Assembly (NCBI RefSeq): GCF_024586455.1 | Contig: NC_065919.1 | Span: forward strand, 16,610,017 to 16,674,016 | Length of the DNA stretch: 64,000 bases | Reading direction: 5' to 3' | Source: Bactrocera neohumeralis | Lineage: Eukaryota; Arthropoda; Insecta; Diptera; Tephritidae | Shown: positions 11,207-22,574 of the stretch, one piece after another | Numbering within the stretch: the first letter of the stretch is position 1 | Layout of the letters: each line of letters starts with the position of its first letter | Made by a program: the position numbers and the translations under genes | Notes under the pieces: generated by a model | What the model was told of the DNA's origin: nothing | Database searches by the model: none | The model's input: the letters and a program-made list of their open reading frames with translations, nothing else

Positions 11207-11390
11207 CCGCCGTTAGTCGCATCGCCAAGTACTTCAATAGCAACGGCACACCAGTCATATCCATAGGTGGCGCCACCGACAGTTTTGAAGACCAGAAAAC
11301 AACATGTGCTGATGAGTTCTATATGCTGGTGCGTCCCGGCGTGCTCAGCTTTAAAAGTCTCTCCCTGATGATAATCGAACTAATGAAACG
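11207..11390 (+). CDS. Exon 2, natriuretic-peptide-receptor-like guanylyl cyclase
   Basis: Flanked by ctctttcag and gtaagag. It continues the ligand-binding domain without a break: AVSRIAKYFNSNGTPVISIG, then GATDSFEDQKTTCADEFYML, then VRPGVLSFKSLSLMIIELMK. The layout parallels NPR family receptors (PVARLASHW...LPMLSAGA...TRVAPAYAKMGEMMLALF). The 184 nt leave a phase that needs one base from exon 3 to complete an Arg codon, which exon 3 supplies. Confidence 0.88.
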
Positions 11391-11536
11391 GTAAGAGTAA
11401 TGCGCAATTTTATGCCGATTTTAAAATAAAATTCTCTGTTAACTTACACAAAATCAAAAAGAAGAAACTTGCCATTGCTTGCCACTTAAAAAGTAGTAAA
11501 TAATTTATATATTAAAGCTTTGCATCCTTCTTGCAG

Positions 11537-11739
11537 CTACAATTGGTCGAACTCCATAGCATTCTACGAACGTGATGGGCAAAGTAATGCCGTCGGTGAG
11601 CACAGCTGTTATTTGATGATGAAAAGTTTTGGCGATGAAATGCGTAATCTGAATTTGACATTTGCACAGTATTCCATAGTGCCGGAGCTGCGCAACCGCA
11701 CCGAGGAGCTAGTACGTGAAATTGGCAATAAACACACAA
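11537..11739 (+). CDS. Exon 3, natriuretic-peptide-receptor-like guanylyl cyclase
   Basis: Acceptor ccttcttgcag ends at 11536; donor gtaagc starts at 11740. The exon encodes YNWSNSIAFYERDGQ, then HSCYLMMKSFGDEM, and ends ELVREIGNKHT plus one base. HSCYLMMKSF corresponds to the RNCYFTLEGV region of vertebrate NPRs, whose Cys joins the second conserved disulfide. Three N-glycosylation sequons are visible (NWS, NLT, NRT), as expected for an extracellular domain. The next exon should continue the second lobe of the domain, but I found no such sequence up to 64000. Confidence 0.87.
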
Positions 11740-11859
11740 GTAAGCGCCATCAAACATATGTGTCTATATATTTTTGTTTTTGTGTTACAAAGTAGTCGTT
11801 TATTTACCTTTTAACGCCACTCTCGTGGCAATCAGCAGCTGATTAGATAAGCCTCGATT

Positions 11860-12200
11860 GTCTTTCATTAAATTTAACAGCATGTTAAACGAAAATATGT
11901 TTGCTAACATTACTGTTATAGTAACATTTCGTATGTTAATAATAACAGATAATGTTAATGAAATATGCGGCGTTAACAGAAATTTGCCATGGAATTTAAC
12001 GCTTTAACATATTCTATGAAAAGTTTGTTGGCGAGCCAATATTCATTAACACTCGCTAATTCTGTGTATTAGCTGTAAAAATTCAAGCTCTCAAACAAGC
12101 TTTTCACAGCATTTCATTAGCATTCATTCGTGCTAACATTTGGTTAATGTAAAGCGAGAGAATGTTAATGAAATTCTCTGGTAAAGCTATTCGTTGAAGC
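11860..12200. repeat. Cluster of gttaa/ttaac words downstream of exon 3
   Basis: About 340 bp dense in the words gttaac, gttaatgaaat, taacatt and their inverses (for example 11883, 11929-11960, 12137-12172). No long terminal repeat or coding sequence was found. It may be a decayed MITE or composition-biased sequence. Confidence 0.35.
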
Positions 12201-12840
12201 TTTTCGCACAGTGGTGGGTATTTAAGGCAGATAATTGTTGAAAATTGAAGATATATTTTTTATTATTTGTTATTTAATATTATATAATGAATTGAGTAAG
12301 CCAATGAGCATAACACCTTATGAATATTGTCCTAAACTTTCAAGTTGTTTCGAGTAATATTTTTGGAGATACAGCCTTGAGAACTTTTGTGAACCCGTTT
12401 TTCTCGAAATTGCTTTTTTGAAGTCGGTTGGCAAGATTTCTCGAGAACTACTCAACCGATCTTTTTGAAATCTTACACAGGCCTTTGAGATAGAATTCTA
12501 AAAAATTTAAACGTAAGATTTTTTTTTTTCGTTTGCAACTATTTGAAAAAAAAATCTATATTGGAAAATCTTTGTTAAATAGCACCGATTTTGGAAACAA
12601 TAAAAGACTAAGTAAAATATTCCATTTTGATTCTCGTAACGAAGTTGCGAAAGTTTTGTTGGAAAAAGACTGATCCTTTTGATACCCAAACCTGCTTAAA
12701 ACCAGTTCCTCATGAAAACCAAGAAACATTTTCTACTACAAAAAATGCTTATAGCAGGTTAAAGTCAAAAAAATCACAGTCTGAAAACACAGTCTATATG
12801 AGGACAAAGTGCTCAAAAATCACCTTGCCTTTATAAAACT
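12200..12840. other. No recognisable gene
   Basis: AT-rich with a T-tract at 12519-12530. The stretch 12340-12490 has the character of an old dispersed repeat, but I cannot name it. The short ORFs on both strands show no domain. Confidence 0.4.
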
Positions 12841-13400
12841 TTGATGCAACGCATATTGGACAAACCAGAATATCACAACAGCGGCTTTGAGCGTACGCAC
12901 GTCTAAAACACTGGAGACGTATCATCCGTATTCCATATTCCGTCTATCACAACATGATCGATTTGGTTGGTGACTTTTCGATCCGGAGACAGCCAGGTAG
13001 CTTGAGGGATTTTCCTATTATCTATTACTACAGATAACCATATTTCGGGCTCCGGCGAAGTCGATCAGCCTCAACCTATTTGGGGATGTTTCATCACGGA
13101 GGCTGAATTTACCGACCGTTGTATCAAAAATACCTTCTTTATCTACCCTGATGTTTAAGTCGCCAATCACGATTTTGACATTGTGGCGAACTTCGCTTTG
13201 ATGTAGATTGTTGTTAGACGTTTATCCACCGAGGTGAATGCCAGGACTCGGCGACGAAGTCTCTCTCCCTCCACGAAATGTCACAAGGACTTACTCATCT
13301 CAGCCCTTGTTCCGTCCATTGCACCTTTTGGACGGCGATGACGCCTTTACTCTTGGTACCTTCCCAATTAAGGGACCGTACATTCCAGGTGCATGACCTT
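12840..13400 (-). mobile_element. RTE-type LINE, endonuclease domain fragment
   Basis: Reverse-strand translation gives pieces of an apurinic-type endonuclease: IGDLNIRVDKEGIFDTTVG (G-D-x-N motif), LRDETSPNRLRLIDFAGARN, then a decayed SPDRKVTNQIDHV stretch. These match the endonuclease of the abundant RTE-like LINE family of tephritid genomes. Frameshifts and a stop interrupt it. The part towards 13400 corresponds to the ORF start (PLNWEG-like). Reverse transcriptase is absent from this copy. Confidence 0.75.
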
Positions 13401-13650
13401 AAATCGTAGTCCTTATTAAGTTTGCAGTGGTCGTCATCAAAAGGGGGTCTCTCTCATCCCAAGTTGTTTTATTCTTTAAATTTAGGGTGTTTTTTTTACG
13501 TGGCGGTTCTCAAACCCAGCGCAAAACCCCGGGGAGGGATGTCTCTCACAAGAAGGCATTTATTTTGGTAACACAGAGAGTACTTGGTCTAAGACGGGAA
13601 GTTGTGAGCTGCTTGAGCTGGCCACTCCCATGCGAATGGCGATCAGAAAA
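13400..13650 (-). mobile_element. 5' leader of the RTE-type LINE
   Basis: The segment with 'acgtggcggttctcaaacc' and 'gggagggatgt' (13498-13550) recurs in inverted orientation at 62040-62215. It lies directly 5' of the antisense endonuclease fragment, as the leader should. The 93-codon + strand ORF over it is a shadow. Confidence 0.6.
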
Positions 13651-15124
13651 CTTTCCTCACTTGTGTGAACTTCTACACATGGCTCCATTCTCCATACATT
13701 ATCAGTAAATCAATTATAGAAGTATATGTGAAAGCTTCTCTACGAAACTTGCCCACCATCAAGTTTTGCTGATTAGGAGTTGTAGTAGTATACTTCATAT
13801 CTAACTTACCCTTTAGCTTGTTGATAAACCGCCTACCTATTTTGGAAAAAATCACAAAAAATCAGTATAATACTTATAAAATGCTAATCTGACTTCAAAG
13901 TACTGTGACTTAAGCGGACAGAAGGAAAAAAGCTGTCAGATGGATTGACTAAGCTAAAGGAGTTTTTAAATATATATGTTCGCTGATAGACCAAGGCTCC
14001 GGAGTTGAGCAAGGCAGATGCCTGTTAGTAGATAATAACTCAAGTTTGCGCCGTGATCTAAGGTTTACTGTGCCTGTAACTATCATTGCCCAGACATTTA
14101 TAGATTTCGATTATGTTGCTAACGATACAAAAACCATTTCTTTTAATCTAGCTGGTGAAAATCTTATCTAGGCAAGATGAATCAATCTCTGATTTTATTA
14201 AAATTGAGTGCAAAACGATTGCCTTTTTTCTTTTATTAAATATTGATCTGGCTTCGGACTTATTTGATAGGAAACACAGATAAAAGAAAATTAAACCGAA
14301 AAAAATCGGACTAGTTCTAGTATATATCTCATGACATATAGCTGAAATACAAGTTACTACCGGATAGTCAAATTCACACACACAATCTAACTCAAACGCA
14401 ATTTCTCGCTCGTGAAATGTAAACAGTTCGAAAGCTTTCCAACCCCAAAACGCTCCAACAACACGTGCATTTGGCGGCGAGCTTTTTCGAAGTTACAACA
14501 AAACAAAAATCAGCTGTTTTAATGCAAATCACAATAACAACAAGCGCATTATACAAAATGAAAGTGAAAGATGCAATTTGGAAATCGCAAATCAAAGCCG
14601 GCATTTAGAGCGTATTGCCACTGGCAATCAACCGAACAGTAGTCGGCAGTTGTGCGTGAATTTTCAAACCGAATTTAACGTTAGCAGCCAGACGCGCGGC
14701 AAAATAAAAGTGAAAAATGTTATAAGAAATATTTTTTTGTTTTAATTGTGCGCGCTTTAACAGCTGCTATTTAAAATAGGCTCTAACGCTTTAACATTAG
14801 CTGTTTGTAGGTGTGTTGAGCACATTTTGATAGTTGTGAGTTGAGAAGTGAGAGGAGAGGAAGTAACTACCGTATGTGTTGCGCCTAAAAAATAGTTTGT
14901 GTTTAAAAAACACCCGGTGTTTTGTATCCAACTGGCATTATTGCAGCAGTTTCGCATTTTTTTTTTATTTCTAATGAAATGTGTTTAAAAGATAAACAAT
15001 GAAATGGAAAGTAAATTGATTTGCATTTTATTTTTTATTAAATTTTTTCAAGCAAATGAGATTGAAATGGAAATATGTGTGTTTATGTGTGCCAAAATAA
15101 ATAGTGCAGCGGAAAAAATATTAA
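13651..15124. other. Mostly unique DNA
   Basis: No conserved coding sequence. 14400-14740 is less AT-rich than its surroundings, lacks any transposon signature I know, and contains a 'ggcagttgtgcg' initiator-like word near 14650. It could be a regulatory island or a non-coding exon, but nothing proves this. Confidence 0.35.
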
Positions 15125-16095
15125 AAAACAAGAAAAAACGAAACTATAAAACGCTTCTCCGGTGCATTTCTAATGGCAAATATAATATGTAAATGTATAA
15201 TGAAAACTGAAAACTGAAAATCTAAGAGGCCAACGGTTCGAATCTAATGGAAAATGTGTTGCTAGTTCCTTCTAGCCCCGTTATTAGATATGAACAACCT
15301 TCAAGTCTATTTAAGGTTCCTTTATAAGAAAAAAAAATTATGGAGAAGTTTAACTTGATTGTGATCATTCAGTTTGTATGACAGCTATATGCTATAGTGG
15401 TCCGATCTGAAAATTTTTTTTCCAAAATTTCATTATTGTTTTTGGCAAGAAGCCATGCAAAATTTCTTGTTGATATCTTGTCAAATAAAAAAGTTTTCCA
15501 TACAAGAACTTGATTTCGATCGGTCAGTTTGTATGACAGCTATATGCTATAGTGGTCCGATCTGAAAAATTCTTTTCAAAAATTTCATCATTGTTTTTGA
15601 CAAGAAGTCATGCAAGATTTCTTGTTGATATCTTGTCAAATAAAGAACTTTTCTATACAAAGACTTGATTTCGATCGGTCAGTTTGTAAGACAGCTATAT
15701 GCTATAGTGGTCCAATCTGAAATTTTTTTTTTCAAAAATTTCATCATTGTTTTTGACAAGAATCCATGCAAAATTTCTTGTTGATATCTTGTCAAATAAG
15801 GAACTTTTCTATACAAAGACTTGATTTCGATCGGTCAGTTTGTGGGGCAGCTATTTCATATAGTGGTACAATGTCAGCTGTTCAGACAAGTATGCAAATT
15901 CTTGGGGAGAAAATCAAATATGTAGAATTTCAGACAGATATCTCAATAACTGAGTGACTAATTCACGTATAAAAAGGCAGACGTACACGGCTAAAACGAT
16001 TCAGCTTATCACTTATACCATACATACTTTATAGGTTCTCCGACATTTCCTGCTGGGTGTCGCAAACTTTGTGGCAAACTTAATATTCAATGTAT
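15125..16095 (-). repeat. DINE-1/mini-me-like repeat with four 155-bp modules
   Basis: It begins with the 'aacaagaaaaaacg' end shared with the 18.0 kb copy, though the hairpin is lost. Four tandem modules each hold 'cagtttgtatgacagctat' or a close variant and start near 15370, 15525, 15680 and 15836, a spacing of 155-156 bp. The 3'-side core includes 'cagacgtacacgg' and 'tttataggttctccgacatt', ending near 'gtggcaaacttaatattc'. Orientation is given with the hairpin end as the 3' end, as in Helentron-related elements. Confidence 0.75.
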
Positions 16096-16585
16096 TAAAA
16101 CCAACAAACACCCAACGGAAAATATATATAAGTATCGAATGAAATTTTGTGTTGACAAATAAAAGCAAATAAACTCGACACGACAAGTAAACGAAGGAAA
16201 TGCATAGGGCTTAAATTAAAAATGTAGAATTTTAAATCATTTGTGACTATTGAGGTCATATTTAATATATTTTACGAAAGGTTCAATAAATCAGATTTGC
16301 GGACTCAAAAAAATAGAAGACAGAGCAATGAGTGAATGATATATATGATAATATTATTATATAAAAATTTGAAAATTAATAAAAAAAACATAAATAAATA
16401 TAGATATTAATAATAATAACGCTAAAATTGTTTGTATATATGTACATACAAGTATACACATATACATATATATAGTATATATAATTAAACATTTTATCTA
16501 TAAAATGCCTTGCAGAAAGATATGAAGTAAATGAAAACAAATTTTTAAGAAGCAAAATATATTATAATTAATATCCCCTTAATAT
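16096..16585. other. AT-rich DNA, no gene
   Basis: Very AT-rich, with (TA)n and (CATA)n-like stretches at 16430-16500. Nothing else is recognised. Confidence 0.5.
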
Positions 16586-17610
16586 TAAGGGTGATTCATT
16601 TCGAGGTTCGCTACTTTTTTGAAGAAAAATCACAGAAACTTAAAATTTAATTGGGAATATTTATTATCATTCGAAAGAACATTCTTTGGCATTTATTTTT
16701 TGATGATTATCTCTTTCAAATGTTGGCCGCAGCTACGACTCAGATGGTTCATCTGTTGATTCCAATTTTCAATTACTCGTTTGAACATTTCAACTGGTAT
16801 GGCATGCATGATGTTTTGTTGCAAGACCTCGATCGAATCTATATAGACTTTACATATTTCCACAGGAAAGTGACATCACACGATCTTGGTGCTCAACCGA
16901 CCGGTCTAAAACGTGAAATTATGGGGGATATTAATGGGCCGCATCGCTGAAAAAAATTAGCTTGAAAACGTCGGATCTCCTTGGAACTTTTCAAGAGCCC
17001 ATCGAGCGAAGCGATGTCTAAAACATGAAACTATGGGGCCTCATCGCTGAAAAAATTTTATTCAAAAACGTCGGATCGTTTTGAAACTTTTCAAGAGCCC
17101 ATGGAGCGAAGCAATGTCGCTCGGGGAGGTCAAGTGGTTTCAGTTCATGCACAAGCTGTACGCTTTCAATTAAAAATCTCGACGTAAAATGCACCAAATC
17201 GTTCCATACGTCAGTCCGAGTTGGTGCGAACGGCGCCGAATAGACTCTCCACTGTCTTCGGGTATGCTCTAAGCTGCGGCTGCTATATTTTTCTCACAGC
17301 GTGCTGGATGTGGTCTCTTCGATCGAATATTATCCAATAATGAGCCCTGGGTCTCAAGATAGGTGATGGTGTTGCGAATAGTACGCTCATTAGACCGATT
17401 ATGTTGCCCATAAGTTGGGTGAAACGCGCGAAACACATTCTTTACAGAACATGAATTTTCGTAATAAAGTTAAACGTTGTTCAGACGTAATTTCCATGAT
17501 GAAATGCTAAACAATACTGAATAAAAATAACATGACAGCTAGACTCGCCTCACGCGTAATCTGTCAAAAAAGGCTGCCGAAAAAGTCCTTCTACTTAGAT
17601 CATCCGTTAT
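16586..17610 (-). mobile_element. Tc1/mariner-superfamily element, copy 2 (antisense)
   Basis: Same family and orientation as the 9.0 kb copy. It starts gggtgattcatttcgaggtt and carries the shared block 'ttatcattcgaaagaacatt'. The right end has 'gatcatccg' (17599-17607), the inverse of the left ggatgatc. Reverse-strand coding sequence is decayed. The phrase 'cttttcaagagcccat' occurs twice (about 16986 and 17088), showing a local duplication of about 100 bp (16930-17100) of the transposase catalytic region. Confidence 0.75.
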
Positions 17611-18019
17611 AATACTTTTTTGAGTGACTAGCGCTTTTTATTTCATCTTGACTTAAATATTGGTTAGATTGTTTAGGTGTGGTATATGTTAAGTTCTTTA
17701 AATATATATTTTCACATATTTCGAAACTGTTCTGTTACAAATCGAGCTATTACAAAAACAGTTATGAATTCTTTAATGGGATTTAATACATATAATATAT
17801 ATATTCGTTTCCAATAGATTTCGTTCTAATATGATTTTAATTGCTTTCACATTAGTCTAAATGAGGAAGCTTATCCTAACTTAAACTTTTTCAAAAGATT
17901 AATCTTTCAGTTAGCAAAATCGAAATTAAGATAGGGTTTAAATAGCGTTCCGCTTATATGCCGTTCTGACAGTAATCTACATATACTATATATATTTTAG
18001 GGTGAACAAAAAAATATAA
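17611..18019. other. No recognisable gene
   Basis: AT-rich DNA between two repeats. Nothing recognised. Confidence 0.5.
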
Positions 18020-18690
18020 AACAAGAAAAAACGTTAACTTCGGCTGCACCGAAGCTAATATACCCTTCACAGGTGCATTTCTTTTAGTAACTATGTGTTC
18101 AGTTTGTATGAAAGCTATAGTTAACCGATCTGAACAATTTCTTCGGAGATTACATTGTTGCCTTAGAAAATAATCTGTACCAAATTTGGTGAAGATACAT
18201 TGTCAAATGTGAAAGTTTTCCATACAAGAACTTGATTCCGATCGTTCAGTTTGTATGGTAGCTATATGCTATAGTTAACCGATCTGAACAAATTCTTCGG
18301 AGATTACATTGTTGCTTTAGAAAATAATCTATACCAAATTTGGTGAAGATACATTGTCAAATGTGACAGTTTTCCATACAAGAACTTGATTCCGATCGTT
18401 CAGTTTATATGGCAGCTATATGTTATAGTGGTCCGATATCGGCCGTTACGACAAATGAGCAGCTTCTTGAAGAGAAAATGACGTTTGCGAAATTTCAAAA
18501 GAATATCTTAAAAACTGAGGGACTAGTTCGTATATATACAGACGGACAGACAGACAGACGGACATGGTTAAATCGACTCAGCTCAACATACTGATAATTT
18601 ATATATATACTTTATAGGGTCTCCGACGCTTCTTTCTGGGTGTTACAAACATCGTGACAAACTTAATATCCTGTTCAGGGTATAAATATG
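18020..18690 (-). repeat. DINE-1/mini-me-like repeat, best-preserved copy
   Basis: It starts 'aacaagaaaaaacgttaa' and has a perfect 6-bp-stem hairpin cttcgg-ctgca-ccgaag (18038-18054). Subterminal 'tataccct' (18058) is inverted as 'agggtata' at the other end (about 18677-18684). Between them are three modules (cagttt words near 18110, 18247, 18401) and a 'cagacggacagacagacag' microsatellite (18539-18557). The conserved core runs 'cgactcagctcaacatact' to 'gggtctccgacgcttc'. Hairpin, subterminal inverted repeats, (GTCY)n and core are the known marks of Helentron-related DINE-1/mini-me elements. Confidence 0.85.
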
Positions 18691-19399
18691 TTTCGAAATT
18701 ACAAGAAAATTGCTTGTGAAGTTTGGTCCCATATAAATAACAAGAATATTTTCTTAACTTGTTTTTATTTTTAATCCATTTGAATGAATTGTTGTATAGA
18801 AAAAATGAAATTAGCGCTCTACAAAAGAGTTCCGTTTGATTTTTTGCTCAGTCGACTCGTTTAAACTTAACGAAACTCACTCACACAGCCACTTTTAGTC
18901 ACTCACAATTCACTCAAAACAGTCACTGCTTGTGCTTTGATTATCGTGCCATATGTACATACAAGTCGCTTCGGGCCGCTCTGCTGGAGTAAATTCTTAT
19001 AGCAAAAGATATGCCTTATCAGTTCCAGGCTTAATAAATTTAATATTTTTAGCTTTTATATTTATATTACCGTTATTTATTTTTAAACAGCGGTATTATT
19101 AAAAGGTGCTGTGTTGTCAATTAGAAATTGCCTACAATAAAATATATAACGGTAACATCTAGAAGGTTAGTAATGGAAATATACTAATTATACTACACTG
19201 GGTCATATTTCTTTATCACTTAATTATTTTATGAAATAAATTTATTTATTTTTTCTTCTTACTTGCTGTGAAGATAGGCCTTGTTTAGAAGTCGGAACTA
19301 AAGACATCAAATTTGACATATTTGCTAAACAAATTATTCCACAAATTCAGTTAGAGCGAACTAACGTACCAGTCGATTATTCACATGAAATAAAGGATG
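18691..19399. other. No recognisable gene
   Basis: AT-rich DNA. Short direct words 'ctcactcac' cluster at 18877-18920. Nothing else is recognised. Confidence 0.45.
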
Positions 19400-19625
19400 T
19401 TTCTTCTATTGATATTAAGCATTTACCAAATGTCAAATAAAATGCTGAAAACTAATTTTGTTTTTTGATGTCCTGATTTGAGGTGAAGTCCGTCCAAAAA
19501 ATTTCGCAGAGACCGGTACATGTAATAGTCCGAAAATGTAGAGTACGAAGCTGGTTGTGCTAGACGATCCCATTCAAGCTGCAAAAGCTTTTGGCAAATC
19601 TTCAAACTCGGTCGTTAACGAGACT
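19400..19625 (-). pseudogene. Mariner transposase C-terminal fragment
   Basis: The reverse frame 19605-19423 encodes LLQLEWDRLAQPASYSTFSD then YYMYRSLRNFLDGLHLKS. This matches the last part of mariner transposase, where the family has (L/W)EWxxLPHPAYSPDxxPSDYxLFRSL. The segment that should carry YSPD reads YSTFSD, so the motif is altered. The DNA-binding half is absent here. Confidence 0.7.
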
Positions 19626-19719
19626 ATTAAAATTTCGTTCCGAAAAAACTTGAGGAACCTATTTGCCAAGCTTCGATTTTAATCCTAGATTTTATGATTT
19701 GCATCGATCAACGACTTTA

Positions 19720-20632
19720 TTTTACTTTATTTTCGATCTTCCATCATTCGTGCTGTAGATCAAAATCGTGAAGGCACAATCTTTTATAAGAACGTACAGC
19801 AACTGGCGTACGCCGAAGATATTGTTATCATCGGCCTTAGTTCTACTTTCTCCAGACGGTATAAAGAAACAAAGTAAATGGGTCTGGTAGATAGCGAATG
19901 CAAGACGAAATATCTCCTGTCATCAAATAAACAGTTGTCGAACTCGCAACTGGCCCCCACGTCACAGTTGATTGTCATATCTTCGAAGTCGTAGATAGTT
20001 TCTTCTATCTTGGAATCAGTATTAACACCAACAACAACGACATACTCGAAATCCAACGAAGAATAACTCTTGTCAACAGGTGCTACTTCGGATTAATTAG
20101 GCAATTGAGAAGCAAAGTCCTCTCTCGACGAACAAAGACCAAACTTTATAAGTCACTCATTATTCCCGTCCTGCTAAATGGTGCAGAGGCATGGACGATG
20201 ACAACATCTGATGAGTCGACGTTACGAGTTTTCAAGGAAAAAAATTTGCGGAAAATTTATTTTCCTTTGCGCGTTGGCCACGGCCAATATCGCATTAGAT
20301 GGAACGCTGAGCTGTACAAGTTATACGGCGATATTGGCATACTCGTAGTTCAGAAAATTAAGAGACAGCGGCTACCCAGGATAGGTCTTGTCATCCGAAT
20401 GGTTTAAAATACACCAGCTCTGAAGTTATTAGATGCAGTATCTGTCGGGGAAACTGAGGAAGAGGAAGACCTCCACTCCGTTAGGGAGATCAGGTAGAGA
20501 AGTACCTAGAGTGGTTTCTCGAACTGGCGCCAATTTGCTAACACAAAAAACAACTAGCGAGCTTTTATTAACTCGCCTATAAACGCGTAAGCAGTGTATA
20601 CGCCTGTAAAGAAGAAGAAGAAGAAAGAAATA
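19720..20632 (+). mobile_element. RTE-type LINE, reverse transcriptase to 3' end
   Basis: The + strand holds the end of the palm domain, LAYAEDIVIIG at about 19801-19835, where the catalytic YADD reads YAED. An open 100-codon frame (20105-20407) follows, with LRSKVLSRRTKTKLYKSLI, GAEAWTM and FKEKNLRKIYFPLRVGHGQY, then GRPPLR-like sequence to about 20540. It ends in (GAA)n at 20609-20629, a microsatellite tail of the kind RTE elements carry. The copy is 5'-truncated and has stops and frameshifts, so it is inactive. Confidence 0.8.
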
Positions 20633-20707
20633 AAAAAATGAAGTTGGCTGCGAAAAAATGCAAGCTATTGTCATCAATCGAAATTACTTTAAGAACGACC
20701 CAGTGCA

Positions 20708-21625
20708 TGTACTACTGTGGGCAAAAACTAGTAAGACTTTTTAATTTAAATTTCGCGCGCAAATCTATTCGTAGAAATATTTATTTTTTAGGTTGAGGGT
20801 GGAGAACGCGCTTGCGAAGAACCACATTCAAGACGGCCATCAACATCAACTGATGATCAACACATCAATAAAATAAAGGAATTGGTTCTTGAGAATCGAC
20901 GATTAACAGTCAGAGATTGAAATATCGGAAGGATCAGTATTGGGCCTAAAAAAATTGAACTGATTCCAAAATTACTCAATTCTTTTCGTAAAAACAGCGT
21001 CACATTACGTCCGTGAAACAATACTTTCCGAATACCAGGATATGATCAAACGTTTTATAACTGACAATGAGTCTAGAATCTATGCTTACGATCCGAAAAC
21101 AGACGATCAATCGGCCGAATATCGTGGCAAAGTTGAGCGTAGCCAAAAAAAACTACATCAAAACTGGTCATAAATCAAGGTTATGTTGACAGTTTGCTTC
21201 GATCATCGAGGTGTGGTGCACTCAAAATTCCTACCCACGGCCCTAACTGCCAACCATGAATACTCTGTAAGTGATATGCGTCGTTTGCGCGAAGCTATTC
21301 ATAAAAAAATGCCGGAATTATGGACCGACAACTTTTGGTTTTTGCACCGTCGCATACTGCATTGATTCTTCGTGAGATTTTGGCCTGATTTTCAACCTAT
21401 ATCGCCCGAGTTTGTCACTTCTAACTATGCAACAAACTCAAACGACCGTTTGAGTCAATGGAAGCCATTAAACGTGAATCGCTACGCGCATTGAAGGCTG
21501 TTCCGGTCATTGGGGCCAAGCGGAGTTATTTCGAGGGGGACAGCATAGATTTTGATTAATACATTAAGAATATTAAAAGTATGAATAAAGAATTACTATT
21601 TTCTTAGTAGTCTTTGTTTTAGCAG
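20708..21625 (+). mobile_element. Decayed mariner with most of the transposase
   Basis: Remnants in + strand order: a RRPSTSTDDQHINKIKELV linker, a second helix-turn-helix (stop within), ITDNESRIYAYDPKTDDQSA (consensus ITGDESWIYAYDPETDDQS, so the first catalytic Asp is Asn here), VMLTVCFDHRGVVHSKFLPT, MRRLREAIHKKMPELW, and ESLRALKAVP followed by YFEGDSIDFD near the C-terminus. Several frameshifts and stops break it. The region around the third catalytic Asp is scrambled. Ends are approximate and the terminal repeats poorly kept. Confidence 0.78.
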
Positions 21626-22259
21626 CCGATTTGATGGGTATGGCTTTAAAAAATCACATCTGAAAGAAAATTAGAATATAGTGACGAATTACAAATCACT
21701 CTGAAGAAACTACTTTGGCATTGGGTTTATAACCGCCTTACCGTTATTCGAGTTTGATTTGCGCTTACCCTGTAACAATTGTATTTGTTTATTCAAAGTG
21801 CTGTTTTTCTTTAAAGAGAATTCCAGGAAATGCTTAAAGTAAGGCAATTTATAAGCAATAATTGCAGCACTAAAATTACAGTTATCAGTATATTATGTAT
21901 AATTACTGAGAAACCCTGTGAACTAAATTAGCATAGCCTATAATTACAGCCCTCTGCTGCACTGAAAAACACACACTAATATGGTATACATACGGAGCTA
22001 CTCTAGATGCGACAGTGTAGTTTTAATTAATATTAATTGCACTAAATATAATTGCATATTCATTACAAAAACAAAAAACAATTGACGCTCTGCTATATTC
22101 CATGGATTTCAATCGGATTTGGCTGCTTATTTGACCCACCGGTGCTTTTTTCCCTTACGTGCACTTGTTGCGCATGACGCACATACATATTTACATATGT
22201 GAATAGTAATTTCATGTTTTCTTACAAATAAGTGCTGAAAATAATGAACTGTAAAACAA
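21626..22259. other. No recognisable gene
   Basis: AT-rich DNA without coding or repeat signature that I can name. Confidence 0.5.
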
Positions 22260-22530
22260 TTAGAAAACAAGAAAAAAATTTAAAAGCGGTTGCAATGAAG
22301 CTATAATACCCTTTACAAGTAGAAAAAGTTCCTTAAAGACTTTTCAAGTTAGTTGATATCACAGCTATAGCGGTGTGAACAGAGAAATTTTCTTGGATAA
22401 TGCATTTACTGGAGATTGTCTTTGATAATAATTCTTGCGCATTTATAGACGGACACACGGACATGGCTAAAAGGACTCAGCTCGTCAAGCTGATCATTTA
22501 TAAAGTATGTAAATGGAAAGATATACGATC
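22260..22530 (-). repeat. DINE-1/mini-me-like repeat, short decayed copy
   Basis: It begins 'aaacaagaaaaaaattt', then 'gaagctataataccctttac', and keeps the 'agacggacacacggacatgg' and 'actcagctcgtcaagctgat' parts of the core. Modules are mostly deleted. The 60-codon ORF over it is incidental. Confidence 0.65.
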
Positions 22531-22574
22531 TAACAAAGTGTGGAAATTATCAAAATTTACTACCGAAATTCGGA

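Noticed and set aside
15229..15242. ggttcgaatc, identical to a tRNA/SINE B box
   Set aside because: No A box 30-60 bp upstream and no cloverleaf can be folded; it lies within a DINE-like repeat.
16651..16950. A 99-codon + strand ORF
   Set aside because: It is the antisense side of the Tc1-like copy 2.
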